From: Streptomyces neyagawaensis
GTDB lineage: Bacteria; Actinomycetota; Actinomycetes; Streptomycetales; Streptomycetaceae
Reading direction: 5' to 3'
Length of the DNA: 64,000 nucleotides
NCBI RefSeq assembly: GCF_023516595.1
Contig: NZ_JAMGBG010000046.1
Coordinates: 62,001-126,000, forward strand
Shown: positions 48,070 to 56,464 of the stretch, piece by piece
How positions within the stretch are numbered: the first letter of the stretch is position 1
Layout: each line of letters begins with the position of its first letter
Translations under genes and position numbers: made by a program
Notes under the pieces: model-generated
Database searches by the model: none
Seen by the model: the letters and a program-made list of their open reading frames with translations, nothing else
What the model was told of the DNA's origin: nothing

Positions 48070-51000
48070 GTGGCGGGCACGTCCCCCGACAGGTCGAAGC
48101 GGTACGAGTCGTCGACATCGTCGGCGTCGGGGAGCGAACCTCCGATCCCGGAGACCCCGGGTTCCGGCTCCTCCACCTCCTCCCAGGACCCACGCCTCTC
48201 GCTCTCCCGGCCGACATCCCCGGCCCCCAGCCCGAAGCCGGACCAGGCGACGGCGGTCTTCTCCCGCCGCGCGCTGCTGGAGACGGCGGAAGGGTCGGAA
48301 GGGGCGGAACAGGAGGGCGACGCCGACGCGGAGGGCGTGAAGTCCGGCGGGGCGGGGGCGAGTGCCGCCGCCGAGGGTGCGGAGTCGTCCGACGTGGAGG
48401 GTGCGGAGTCGACTGCCGCGGAGGGTGCGAAGGCCGACGACGCCACGGGGGCGAAGGCCGACGACGTCGCGGGTGCGGCGGCCGACGCCGACGGTGCGAG
48501 GGCTGACGCCGAAGGTGCCGGGTCGGGTGCCGAGGGTGCCGGAGGGACTTCGGGCGGCGCTGCGTCGGAGGACGCCGAGCGGGGCGAGGCGGATGCCGTC
48601 GATGGAGCCGACGACGGCGAGGCCGGGGCCGCCGAGGCCGAGGCCGAGGTGAGCGCCGAGCCGGAGGATGCCGTGCCCGACGATGTGGGCGAGGCGGAGT
48701 CCAGCGACGCGTCCCGGCGCTCGCCGGGTGTCGCCACGCCCACGCTCGCCCTCGCGGCACGCCTGCCGGCGGCGCGGGAGGCGGCGGACGTGAGCGGCGA
48801 GGCCGACGCGGGCACGTCGCGCGAGGCGGAGTCGGAGGAGGCCGAGGGCGACCAGGTGACTGCGGGCCGCGCACATGCCGCCTCCGACGCCGATTCCGGG
48901 ACTCCGCGTGACCGCCGGCCCGACGCCGGGGACGGGGACGCGGGCGACGCCGACGCGGAGGGCGACTCGTCGCGTGACGTCGGGAACGGTGGCGCGGAGG
49001 GCGAGGGTTCCGGCTCCGGACCTGTTGAGGACGCGAAGCCCGAGGCCGTTGTGGCCGGCGACGTGACCGGCGCCGCGGGCCGCGGGAGCGCCGAGGCCGA
49101 CGCCGACCCGTCGCGTGACGGGGAGAGCGGTGCCGCGGAGCGCGACGAAGCCGACCTGCACGCCGATGCCGACGCCGACGCCAACTCAGGCTCCGGCTCC
49201 GGGACTCCCCGTGACCGCGAGCCCGAGCCCGAGCCCCACGCCGAGGCCGGGGACGTGGACGACGCCGGCCCCGACGAGGAGCGCGCCAAGGGCTCAGAGG
49301 GCGGCGGGAAGGCCGGCTCCGGTGCCCCGTCGCCCGGGGCCGACTCCGACGCGGCGGCCTCCGGCTCCGGTTCCGGCACCCCCGCCCCCAAGGGCGGCTC
49401 CGGGGTGTTCTTCGCCAAGTCCCGCTCCAGCGACATCGCGGCAGAGGACGACGTCGAGACCGAGGCCGACGCCGAGCCGCCCGTCGACCAGGCGACCGCC
49501 ATCTTCCGCGCGCCCAAGCTCCCCGCGGTGGACCAGCCCACCACCATGCTCAAGCTGGGCGCCGCGGCCCCCAAGGCGACCGCCGACGAGACCGACGACA
49601 AGGCCGAACGCGACGGCAAGGGCACCGAGGAGGCCAAGGGCACCCCCGACGACGCCACGGGCGCCCCCAGCCGTGACGGTGCCGCCGGGGACGGGGACGA
49701 CGCCCCCGGCCGTGATGCCGCCCCCAGCGAGCGGACCAGCAAGTTCGTGGCGCTCAAGTCGCTCGACGACGCCGCCCCGCCCAAGCCCGCGCAGCCTTCC
49801 GTCGCGCCCGCCGAGGCCACCCGGACGGTTCCTCAGGTGGGCCCCGAGCGGACCACGCAGCAGCCGTTGCCACCGAAGCCCCCGCTGGATCTGCTGGCGG
49901 AGCTGACGAACACGCCGCCGCCCCCGCAGACCCCGCTCAGGACGGCCGTCCGCCGGGTCAAGATCTGGACCCCGCTGGTCATCCTGCTGGTGATCGTCTT
50001 TGCGGTCGTACAGAATTTCCGTTCGCTCCCAGCCCCGACGCTCGCGCTGACAGCGAAGGAGTCGTACGCCTTCGAGGGCGACAAGGTGACCCTGCCGTGG
50101 CCCGAGCAGGGCCAGGGCTGGATGGACGTCAACGGCATCGGCACCCTGGACAGCTTCGGCGAGCAGAAGCCCGTCGCCATCGGCTCCGTCGCCAAGGCGA
50201 TGACCGCGTACGTCATCCTCAAGGAGCACCCGATGAAGCCGGGTGCGAAGGGCGCGACCATCCCGGTCGACGCGAAGGCGGAGACCGAGGGCGGCTACGA
50301 CAAGGACGGCGAGTCCACGCTCAACACCGTCAAGGAGGGCGACAAGCTCTCCCAGTACGACGCCATCGCGGCCATCATGATCCCGTCCGCGAACAACATC
50401 GCGCGGCTGCTCGCCCGCTGGGACAGCAACGGTTCCGAGGCGGAGTTCGTCAAGAAGATGAACGCCGCCGCCAAGGACCTCGGGATGAAGAACACCACCT
50501 ACACCGACCCGTCCGGGCTGAAGGAGACGACCGTCTCCACCGCCGAGGACCAGGTGAAGCTCGGCAACGAGCTGGTGCGGATGAAGGCCCTCACCGACAT
50601 CACCAAGCTGCCCTACTGGTACGACCCGTCGGGCCAGCGCTGGGACAACTACAACCGCCTCGTCCCCTACAACAACGCCATCGGCATCAAGACCGGCTCC
50701 ACCTCGGCCGCCGGCGGCAACCTGCTCTTCGCCGGCACCAAGGAGGTCGGCGGTGAGACGGCCATCGTCGTCGGCGCGATCCTCGGCCAGCACACCCCGC
50801 CGATCATCGACACGGTCAACGCGGTCAGCAAGACGGCCATGATCGCCGCCCAGGACGCCCTCACCTCCGACACGATCCTGAAGAAGGGCGACGTCGTTGG
50901 CTATGTCGACGACCAGCTCGGCGGACAGACACCCGTCGTCGTCACCGAGGACGTCTCGGCGGTCGGCTGGGCCGGGAAGACCGTCAAGCTGGGGCTGGAG

Positions 51001-51156
51001 CCCGCCAAGACCATCCCGCACCAGGCGAAGGCCGGCACGAAGGTCGGCTCACTGAGCGTGGGCGACGGCACCGGCTACGGCGTCGAGGTCCCGGTGGCCC
51101 TGCAGAAGGACCTCACCGAGCCCGGCTTCGTCCCCAGGCTCACCCGCGTGAGCTGA
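48070..51156 (+). CDS. D-alanyl-D-alanine carboxypeptidase (peptidase S11) with very long acidic N-terminal region
   Basis: 1028 residues from the GTG at 48070 (GGAGGAGG just upstream). Residues 1 to about 625 are low-complexity, rich in Ala, Asp, Glu, Gly and Ser, and cytoplasmic. A membrane helix ('IWTPLVILLVIVFAVVQNF') follows near 632-650. The extracellular part is a penicillin-binding-protein-type peptidase with Ser706-x-x-Lys709 ('SVAKAMTAY'), Ser773-x-Asn775 ('PSANNIAR') and Lys874-Thr-Gly ('IKTGSTSAAGG'). It trims the terminal D-Ala of peptidoglycan stem peptides. The N-terminal region has recurring 'DQATAVF', 'DQATAIF' and 'DQPTTML' motifs near residues 58, 473 and 488, possible kinase targets. 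Ordinary S11 enzymes are about 400-450 residues. A strong terminator follows. Confidence 0.92.
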   Translation: MAGTSPDRSKRYESSTSSASGSEPPIPETPGSGSSTSSQDPRLSLSRPTSPAPSPKPDQATAVFSRRALLETAEGSEGAEQEGDADAEGVKSGGAGASAAAEGAESSDVEGAESTAAEGAKADDATGAKADDVAGAAADADGARADAEGAGSGAEGAGGTSGGAASEDAERGEADAVDGADDGEAGAAEAEAEVSAEPEDAVPDDVGEAESSDASRRSPGVATPTLALAARLPAAREAADVSGEADAGTSREAESEEAEGDQVTAGRAHAASDADSGTPRDRRPDAGDGDAGDADAEGDSSRDVGNGGAEGEGSGSGPVEDAKPEAVVAGDVTGAAGRGSAEADADPSRDGESGAAERDEADLHADADADANSGSGSGTPRDREPEPEPHAEAGDVDDAGPDEERAKGSEGGGKAGSGAPSPGADSDAAASGSGSGTPAPKGGSGVFFAKSRSSDIAAEDDVETEADAEPPVDQATAIFRAPKLPAVDQPTTMLKLGAAAPKATADETDDKAERDGKGTEEAKGTPDDATGAPSRDGAAGDGDDAPGRDAAPSERTSKFVALKSLDDAAPPKPAQPSVAPAEATRTVPQVGPERTTQQPLPPKPPLDLLAELTNTPPPPQTPLRTAVRRVKIWTPLVILLVIVFAVVQNFRSLPAPTLALTAKESYAFEGDKVTLPWPEQGQGWMDVNGIGTLDSFGEQKPVAIGSVAKAMTAYVILKEHPMKPGAKGATIPVDAKAETEGGYDKDGESTLNTVKEGDKLSQYDAIAAIMIPSANNIARLLARWDSNGSEAEFVKKMNAAAKDLGMKNTTYTDPSGLKETTVSTAEDQVKLGNELVRMKALTDITKLPYWYDPSGQRWDNYNRLVPYNNAIGIKTGSTSAAGGNLLFAGTKEVGGETAIVVGAILGQHTPPIIDTVNAVSKTAMIAAQDALTSDTILKKGDVVGYVDDQLGGQTPVVVTEDVSAVGWAGKTVKLGLEPAKTIPHQAKAGTKVGSLSVGDGTGYGVEVPVALQKDLTEPGFVPRLTRVS

Positions 51157-51189
51157 CCGGCCCGGCCGCCACCCGCACCGCACACGAAG

Positions 51190-51226
51190 AGGCGCCCCTC
51201 CCGACCACCGGCCGGGAGGGGCGCCT
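51190..51226. terminator. Strong bidirectional hairpin terminator
   Basis: AGGCGCCCCTCCCG (51190-51203) pairs perfectly with CGGGAGGGGCGCCT (51213-51226), between the convergent carboxypeptidase and membrane-protein genes. Confidence 0.88.
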
Positions 51227-51277
51227 CATGCGTTAGGCCCACGCGGGGGGCCGAGTGGGGGCCGAGTAGTGCCCGTC

Positions 51278-53032
51278 CTACTCCTCGCCCTCCCCCTCCG
51301 CCTCCTTCTCGCACTCCAGCGCCGTCTTCCGGGACGGCCCCCCGTACTGCGAGCTGATGCGGACGTCCCCGGCCTCGTGGACGGTGAGGCGGGTGAACTC
51401 CGTGAGATCGCCGTCGGACTCGCGGTCAGCGGTGAGGCAGCCGTTGTCCGCCCACAGCCACGGCGAGTAGGCGACACGGACGATGACCTCGCCGGGTCCG
51501 GGCATCCGGACGACGAGATTGGCGCCGTCGGCGCTGACCACCGACGCCGGCCTGTCGACCAGCGGCGTCGCGTTCTTCACCCGGTAGATCTTCCAGTTCG
51601 CGTCCTCCCAGACGCGCTCCAGATAGCCGGGCTCGCTGGTCACCAAGGCGTGTTCCAGCTCGGCGGGCCCGTCCGGCTCGCCGTTCACGAGGACGACGAA
51701 ACCGACCGCCCACTGCGACAGCCACGCCTTGTAGGCCGCCGGGGTGAAGGCGCCCTCGGGCACCTCCGTGCCGCCGTGGCCCTCGTAGAAGAGGCGACCC
51801 CGTTCGACGTCGGCCTGCCGGTTCCAGCCGCGCGCCATGTTGATGTACGGGGCGAGGATCGCGGCCTCGCGATGGTCGCGGGCCGGGACCACCTCGACGC
51901 GGGTCTTCCAGGCACCCAGCCGCTTCAGCTCGTTCACCACCCCGTCGGTCTTCACGGCCCACTCGGGCACCTTGGTGTTGGTGACGATGTCGGCGGTGGT
52001 CTTGGCCGTCAGCCACGTCAGGGAGAGGGCCAGGGCGACCACACCGGCCACCACCCGCCGCCGGGCCGTGAACCAGGACAGCGGCAGCCGGGCCCCCTCC
52101 GCGCGGGCCTCGCCGCGGTACAGGGCGATGGCCAGGGCCGCCGCCGGGCCCGCCAGCTCCAGGAGCCGCTCGACGTTCGTGCCGATGGGGGTCGGGATCA
52201 GATAGCAGAGGACCACGCCGAGGGCGTACACCGCGGAGCCGAGGCGGAGCACCCGCCAGGCGCTCGGCGCGGTCACCACGACCACCGCGCAGATCACCAC
52301 CGGAGGCCATATCCGGCTGAACGCCATGGGCTGCTCGCCCTCGAAGGGGAACAGCAGCGTGGTCACGGCGACGACCGTCACCGGCGGCACGATCAGCGCC
52401 GCCGCCCGGCCCCACTCGCGGCACAGCAGATAGGCGGCGCCGACCACGAGGAGGAAGAGCCCGGAGACGGGGCTCCCCATCGTGGACAGCGTCGCGCACA
52501 CCGCCGCCACGGCCAGCCGCCGCCCGCCGCGCCCGCCCACCACCGCCAGCAGCGCCCCCATGGCGAAGGCCGTGCCCAGCATGAACGTGGAGCGGCCCGA
52601 CACCACCTGGCACCACAGGGAGAAGGTCGCCGCGAGGGCGACCGGGATCGGCGCCCGCACACCCGTCCGGGCGACGACCGCGCCGACGAGCCAGGACGCG
52701 GTGAGCCCGGACGCCAGCGTCACGGCGACCACCCCGCACACCGCCATCAGATACGGCGAGAGGACGCTGTAGTTCGCCGCGTGCAGGCCCCCGTACCAGA
52801 ACAGGTTGACCGCGGAGTCCGGGTACATCTTCGCGAACTCCGCCCACGCCACCTGGGCGGCCAGATCCCCGCCGCCGGTCGCGAAGACCGCCCACCACAC
52901 GACGTACAGCGGCAGGGCGCACAGAGTGGCCGTGAGGGGCACTCGGTGGCGTTCCCGCCACGGCTCACGCGTCGGCGACGGTTTGTCGGCGCGCGAGACG
53001 GGACGTCGTGGGGTCAGCTCGGCAAAGGCCAC
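51278..53032 (-). CDS. Polytopic membrane protein with C-terminal extracellular domain (GT-C-like layout)
   Basis: 584 residues from a GTG. About 11 membrane helices in the first 360 residues ('VPLTATLCALPLYVVWWAVF', 'LAVAAVCATLSTMGSPVSG', 'VVICAVVVVTAPSAW' and others), with a first loop 'AQVAWAEFAKMYPDSAVNLF' holding acidic residues. A soluble C-terminal part follows ('YLERVWEDANWKIYRVKNAT', 'ADNGCLTADRE'). The order, an acidic first loop, many helices, then an exported domain, resembles GT-C sugar transferases using polyprenyl donors. That is a structural impression only. Automated tools often call such proteins MFS transporters. Lies next to a cell-wall peptidase gene. Confidence 0.75.
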   Translation of the reverse strand: MAFAELTPRRPVSRADKPSPTREPWRERHRVPLTATLCALPLYVVWWAVFATGGGDLAAQVAWAEFAKMYPDSAVNLFWYGGLHAANYSVLSPYLMAVCGVVAVTLASGLTASWLVGAVVARTGVRAPIPVALAATFSLWCQVVSGRSTFMLGTAFAMGALLAVVGGRGGRRLAVAAVCATLSTMGSPVSGLFLLVVGAAYLLCREWGRAAALIVPPVTVVAVTTLLFPFEGEQPMAFSRIWPPVVICAVVVVTAPSAWRVLRLGSAVYALGVVLCYLIPTPIGTNVERLLELAGPAAALAIALYRGEARAEGARLPLSWFTARRRVVAGVVALALSLTWLTAKTTADIVTNTKVPEWAVKTDGVVNELKRLGAWKTRVEVVPARDHREAAILAPYINMARGWNRQADVERGRLFYEGHGGTEVPEGAFTPAAYKAWLSQWAVGFVVLVNGEPDGPAELEHALVTSEPGYLERVWEDANWKIYRVKNATPLVDRPASVVSADGANLVVRMPGPGEVIVRVAYSPWLWADNGCLTADRESDGDLTEFTRLTVHEAGDVRISSQYGGPSRKTALECEKEAEGEGEE

Positions 53033-53185
53033 TGCGGCTCGTCCGTTCCGTTCGACTCGTGCGGGCGGTTGTTCGTCGTGTGTTGGAGTAGACGCTAACC
53101 ACCCGCTGACAGTTGGCCGACAGGACCTGTTCCCTCCGGTGCGGCCGTAGGGAAAACCCCCACAGCCGTACCGGTACTACATGGG

Positions 53186-54139
53186 TCAGGATGCGACCGG
53201 GAACGCCACGTCGCACACCGGATCCTCCGGCCCCGCCGCGTCCCAGTCCGCGAAGTACACCTCACGGCAGGGGCCGACGACCTCCAGGCCACGCGCGGCG
53301 ATCCACCGCTCGACCGCCTCGAAGGCCGCCGCGATCTGCGGGTAGGCCACCTGCGCCTTGGTGATCCGCGTGTACGCGAGGCGGCGCGCCGGCTCCACAC
53401 GCACCCCGGCCCCCCGGGCCCGCCCCTGCTCCGCGGCCCAGCGGCGGGCCGCGTCCGGGTCGGCCACCGGGACACACGACTCGGCGGGGCCGTCGCTCTC
53501 CAGGGACACCTCGGAGTGGTACACGACGTACGGCGCCCCCGCCGTCCCGCCGCAGACCGCCGCACCCTCCTCCAGCCGCCCGAGCGACGCCCCGATCCAC
53601 GCCGGCAACTCGTCGACCAGGAGGTGACGGCTCTGGGTGAGCACCACCTGCTCGGCCGTGTCGACCGTTTCGACCACGAAGGTGCCGTACGCGCCGCCCG
53701 GGGCGTTCGTTCCGCCGGTGCCGTCCGTACCCTCCGTACCGTTCGAGCTGTTCGTGCCGTCCGTAGCGTTGATGGCGTCCATGGCCGGGTCCCTTCCCGT
53801 GAGCCGTCCACGGAGGTAGCCGACCAGGGCCCGCTGCGACGCGAACCGCTCCTCGGCGCCGGCCCAGTACGCGGCGAGCCGCTCGGCGGCCAGCGCGCCG
53901 TCCGTCCCGACGGCCTCCACGATCTCCGCGACGCGGGCGAGAGGCATGTCGAGCTGCCGCAGCAGGGCGACGAGACGGGCGCGTTCGACCTGGTCGAACC
54001 GGTAGTACCGGTAGCCGGTCAGCTCGTCGACGTACGCCGGGGCGAGCAGCCCCAGCCGGTCGTAGAGCCGCAGGGCCTTCGCCGACAGCCGTGCGCGGGC
54101 GGCGAAGGCACCGATGGTGAGCAGATCGTCGGTGGCCAC
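53186..54139 (-). CDS. MerR-family regulator with GyrI-like effector domain
   Basis: 317 residues from the GTG at 54139, chosen because GGAGG precedes it by 8 bases; a GTG at 54157 would add six residues. The N-terminal winged helix has 'LTIGAFAARARLSAKALRLY', 'DRLGLLAPAYVDELTGYRYY' and a dimer helix with 'RLVALLRQLDMPLARVAEIV'. A linker rich in Asn, Gly and Thr (about 125-150) leads to a BmrR/GyrI-type ligand-binding domain ('FVVETVDTAEQVVLTQSRHL', 'GPCREVYFADWDAAGPED'). Such proteins sense cationic lipophilic drugs or metabolites and activate efflux genes. No obvious target is adjacent. Confidence 0.9.
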   Translation of the reverse strand: MATDDLLTIGAFAARARLSAKALRLYDRLGLLAPAYVDELTGYRYYRFDQVERARLVALLRQLDMPLARVAEIVEAVGTDGALAAERLAAYWAGAEERFASQRALVGYLRGRLTGRDPAMDAINATDGTNSSNGTEGTDGTGGTNAPGGAYGTFVVETVDTAEQVVLTQSRHLLVDELPAWIGASLGRLEEGAAVCGGTAGAPYVVYHSEVSLESDGPAESCVPVADPDAARRWAAEQGRARGAGVRVEPARRLAYTRITKAQVAYPQIAAAFEAVERWIAARGLEVVGPCREVYFADWDAAGPEDPVCDVAFPVAS

Positions 54140-54213
54140 TGGGTCATCCTCCGTCACCGGGCGTCCGCGCCCGGCGGGAGGGACGGTGGTCCTTGACCCA
54201 GGGGGAAGGTCAA

Positions 54214-54241
54214 ACGGGTGACGGGTGACGGGTGACGGGTG
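54214..54241. repeat. 7-bp tandem repeat ACGGGTG
   Basis: Four copies between the MerR and glutathione peroxidase genes, upstream of the MerR start by about 75 bases. Confidence 0.85.
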
Positions 54242-54271
54242 GCCGCCGGCAGGCGGTCGGTGGCGGTGGCC

Positions 54272-54778
54272 TCAGGCGAGGGCCTTCTCCACGGCGGCCA
54301 CCAGGTCCGCGGCCTCCGGCTCGGTCTGCGGGGAGAAGCGGGCCACGACCGAGCCGTCCCGGCCGATGAGGAACTTCTCGAAGTTCCAGCGGATGTCGCC
54401 GCTGTGGCCCTCCGCGTCCGCGTGGCCGACCAGCCGCTCGTACAGGGCGTGCCGGCCCTCGCCGTTCACCTCGACCTTCTCGGTCATCGGGAAGGTCACG
54501 CCGTACGTCGCCGAGCAGAACTCCGCGATCTCCTCGGCCGAGCCCGGCTCCTGCCCCAGGAACTGGTTGCAGGGCACGCCCAGCACGGTGAAGCCCTGTT
54601 CCGCGTAGCGGGCCTGAAGGGCTTCGAGGCCGGTGTACTGGGGGGTGAGACCGCACTTGGAGGCCACGTTCACGACGAGCACGGCCTTGCCGGCGTACTG
54701 CGCGAGGTCCGCGGAGCCGCCCGTGAGGGCACCGATCTCGACGTCGAGGGGCGAGGTACGGGGGGTGTCTGTAGTCAT
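54272..54778 (-). CDS. Glutathione peroxidase-family thiol peroxidase
   Basis: 168 residues. Cys42 in 'VNVASKCGLTPQY' takes the selenocysteine position, with 'VLGVPCNQFLGQEPGSAEEI' (Gln and resolving region) and 'IRWNFEKFLIGRDG' (Trp/Asn). Actinobacteria lack glutathione, so it most likely uses thioredoxin to reduce peroxides. Single gene; the sequence upstream of the ATG at 54778 has AGATAGCAT without a strong ribosome site. Confidence 0.94.
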   Translation of the reverse strand: MTTDTPRTSPLDVEIGALTGGSADLAQYAGKAVLVVNVASKCGLTPQYTGLEALQARYAEQGFTVLGVPCNQFLGQEPGSAEEIAEFCSATYGVTFPMTEKVEVNGEGRHALYERLVGHADAEGHSGDIRWNFEKFLIGRDGSVVARFSPQTEPEAADLVAAVEKALA

Positions 54779-54936
54779 AAACGGATGCTATCTCCGGAAA
54801 CTTTTTCTCCTCCGCCGCCCCGGACGGAACACCACAGCCGCCTCGGGGCCCGCCCCGGACGCGACGCGTCAGCCCGGCCCTCGTCGGCGGCCGTTCGTCA
54901 GCCTCGCCCCGACCGCGAAACGAGGCTCCGGCCCCG

Positions 54937-55310
54937 GCCCGCTCGGGACGCGGGGCTTCCGCCTTGGCCTCGGCCCGCCCGGGACGCGGGGCTTCGGCCT
55001 TGGCCCCGTCTGGGATACGGGGTTCTGGCGTCGGCCCGCCCGGCGACGCGGGGCTTCGGTCTCGGCCCGTCCGGGATGCGGGGCTTCGGCCTTGGCTCCG
55101 TCCGGGATACGGGGCTTCGGCCTTGGCCCCGTCCGGGATACGGGGTTCTGGCGTCGGCCCGCCCGGCGACGCGGGGCTTCGGTCTCGGCCCGTCCGGGAT
55201 ACGGGGCTTCGGCCTTGGCCCCGTCCGGGATACGGGGTTCTGGTCTCGGCCCGCCCGGCGACGCGGGGCTTCGGTCTCGGCCCGACCGGAACGTGAAGCT
55301 TCGGCCTCGG
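54937..55310. repeat. Tandem array of about 12 hairpin-forming 30-31 bp units
   Basis: Units read approximately GGCCCCGTCCGGGATACGGG followed by GCTTCGGCCTT. CCCCGT and ACGGGG pair around CCGGGAT, and GGCTTCGGCC forms a UUCG tetraloop hairpin, so transcripts would fold into a string of stable stems. Two or three variants alternate (GGATACGGGGTTCTGG, GGCGACGCGGGGCTTCGG), giving a larger period of about 120 bases. Frames are open through the array because unit lengths vary around 30, but the peptides (for example 'RPARRRGASVSARP') do not look like real proteins. It fills most of the 566-base gap 54779-55344. Confidence 0.85.
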
Positions 55311-55344
55311 TCGGCTCCGGACGTGATACGTACAGCCCCCGGCC

Positions 55345-56367
55345 TCATCGGCGGCGGTGCGTCAGCCCCCGGCCCCCGCCCCCGCTCCCGTCGGTCTCCC
55401 GGCGTTCCGGGGCCCGTACCAGGACCTCGCCGGCCGCCGTCCGTGTGTACAGGACCGAGCGGCCCGCTCGTCCGCGTCGGACCAGGCCCGCGTCCAGCAG
55501 GACCTTCAGATGGCGGCCCACCGAGCCGAGGGGGCGGCCGGTGACCGCGCACAGCTGGGTCGTGCTCATCGGGGAGTCGAGGAGGGCGAGGACGCGGGCG
55601 CGGGCGGCGCCGAGGAGCGGGCCGAGGGCGGCGGGCGCGGCCGGAGGGCCGCCGACGTCGGCGAGGACCCCCGAGCACGGGTACACGACGGCGTACCGCT
55701 CGCCCTCCTCCCACGCCACCCAGCCGACCCGCTGCGGGGTGACCGGCACGAACACCAGCCGCGCTCCGGAGATCTCACGCGGCGGGTACTCGTGGAGGTT
55801 GACCTGGAGCCGGTTCTCGCCGAGCCAGCGCATCCCGGGCCGCAACGCGTCCAGTACCGCCGCCCAGCCGCTCTGCCCCAGCTGCGCGGTCCGGGCGAGG
55901 ACATCCGCCTCCAGTACGCGCCGCCGCCGCTCCCAGTCCGGCCGTACGGTCTCCTCCCACACGTACGTCAGGAGGTCGGCCGCACGGTCCGGCAGGTCGT
56001 CGCGGTCGAGGGCGGCCGGGAGGGGGCCGCGCAGGGACAGCACGAGGTGGGCGCGGGCGGCGGCCGGGTCCACGGCCCGGACCCGGGCGACCTCCTCCGC
56101 GAAGGTGTCGCCCTCGCGCGGGGCCGGGGTGAGGAAGTCGGCGATCCACTCCTCGCCGAGGCCCGCCCGGACCAGCAGGGCGGTGACCGGGTCGCGGGCC
56201 AGCTCGGCGCGGTAGCCGGGCAGATGGGACGCCAGCCAGGACCGTTCCCCGGGATGGGTACCGGTGCCGGCGTGCAGCCGCTTCAGGCTCGCGAACGTCT
56301 CCGCGAGCGGCGACACCACGAACCGGCTGCCGGCGAGGGTGTCGGCGTTGACCTGCCACCAGCCCAC
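55345..56367 (-). CDS. ArsR-type winged-helix regulator with large N-terminal domain
   Basis: 340 residues from the GTG at 56367 (GGAGGT 6 bases upstream); the frame is open upstream but runs over the operator. Residues 1-230 form a helical domain seen in actinobacterial ArsR-like proteins ('FVVSPLAETFASLKRLHAG', 'YVWEETVRPDWERRRRVLEA'). The DNA-binding part is 'ARARVLALLDSPMSTTQLC' and 'GSVGRHLKVLLDAGLVRRG'. It is divergent from an MFS transporter gene, 97 bases apart, with a palindrome between, so it likely represses the pump. Confidence 0.9.
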   Translation of the reverse strand: MGWWQVNADTLAGSRFVVSPLAETFASLKRLHAGTGTHPGERSWLASHLPGYRAELARDPVTALLVRAGLGEEWIADFLTPAPREGDTFAEEVARVRAVDPAAARAHLVLSLRGPLPAALDRDDLPDRAADLLTYVWEETVRPDWERRRRVLEADVLARTAQLGQSGWAAVLDALRPGMRWLGENRLQVNLHEYPPREISGARLVFVPVTPQRVGWVAWEEGERYAVVYPCSGVLADVGGPPAAPAALGPLLGAARARVLALLDSPMSTTQLCAVTGRPLGSVGRHLKVLLDAGLVRRGRAGRSVLYTRTAAGEVLVRAPERRETDGSGGGGRGLTHRRR

Positions 56368-56406
56368 TGCGAGACCTCCGGGACGCCGCGGAAGCCGTCC
56401 GGGAGC

Positions 56407-56424
56407 TTTCGCGTGTGCGCGAAA
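56407..56424. promoter_or_regulatory. Inverted repeat TTTCGCG-TGTG-CGCGAAA
   Basis: Perfect 7-bp arms with a 4-base spacer in the middle of the divergent ArsR/MFS promoter; a likely operator for the ArsR-type protein. Confidence 0.65.
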
Positions 56425-56464
56425 CATTAGCGGCGGCCGGGACGGCGGACCGATCGTCCTGCTC

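Noticed and set aside
54937..55310. CRISPR array
   Set aside because: Units are directly adjacent and imperfect, with no unique spacers and no cas genes nearby.
54633..55544. Repeat protein encoded by the 54937 array
   Set aside because: Open only because units lack stops; unit length changes frame and no ribosome site or domain is present.
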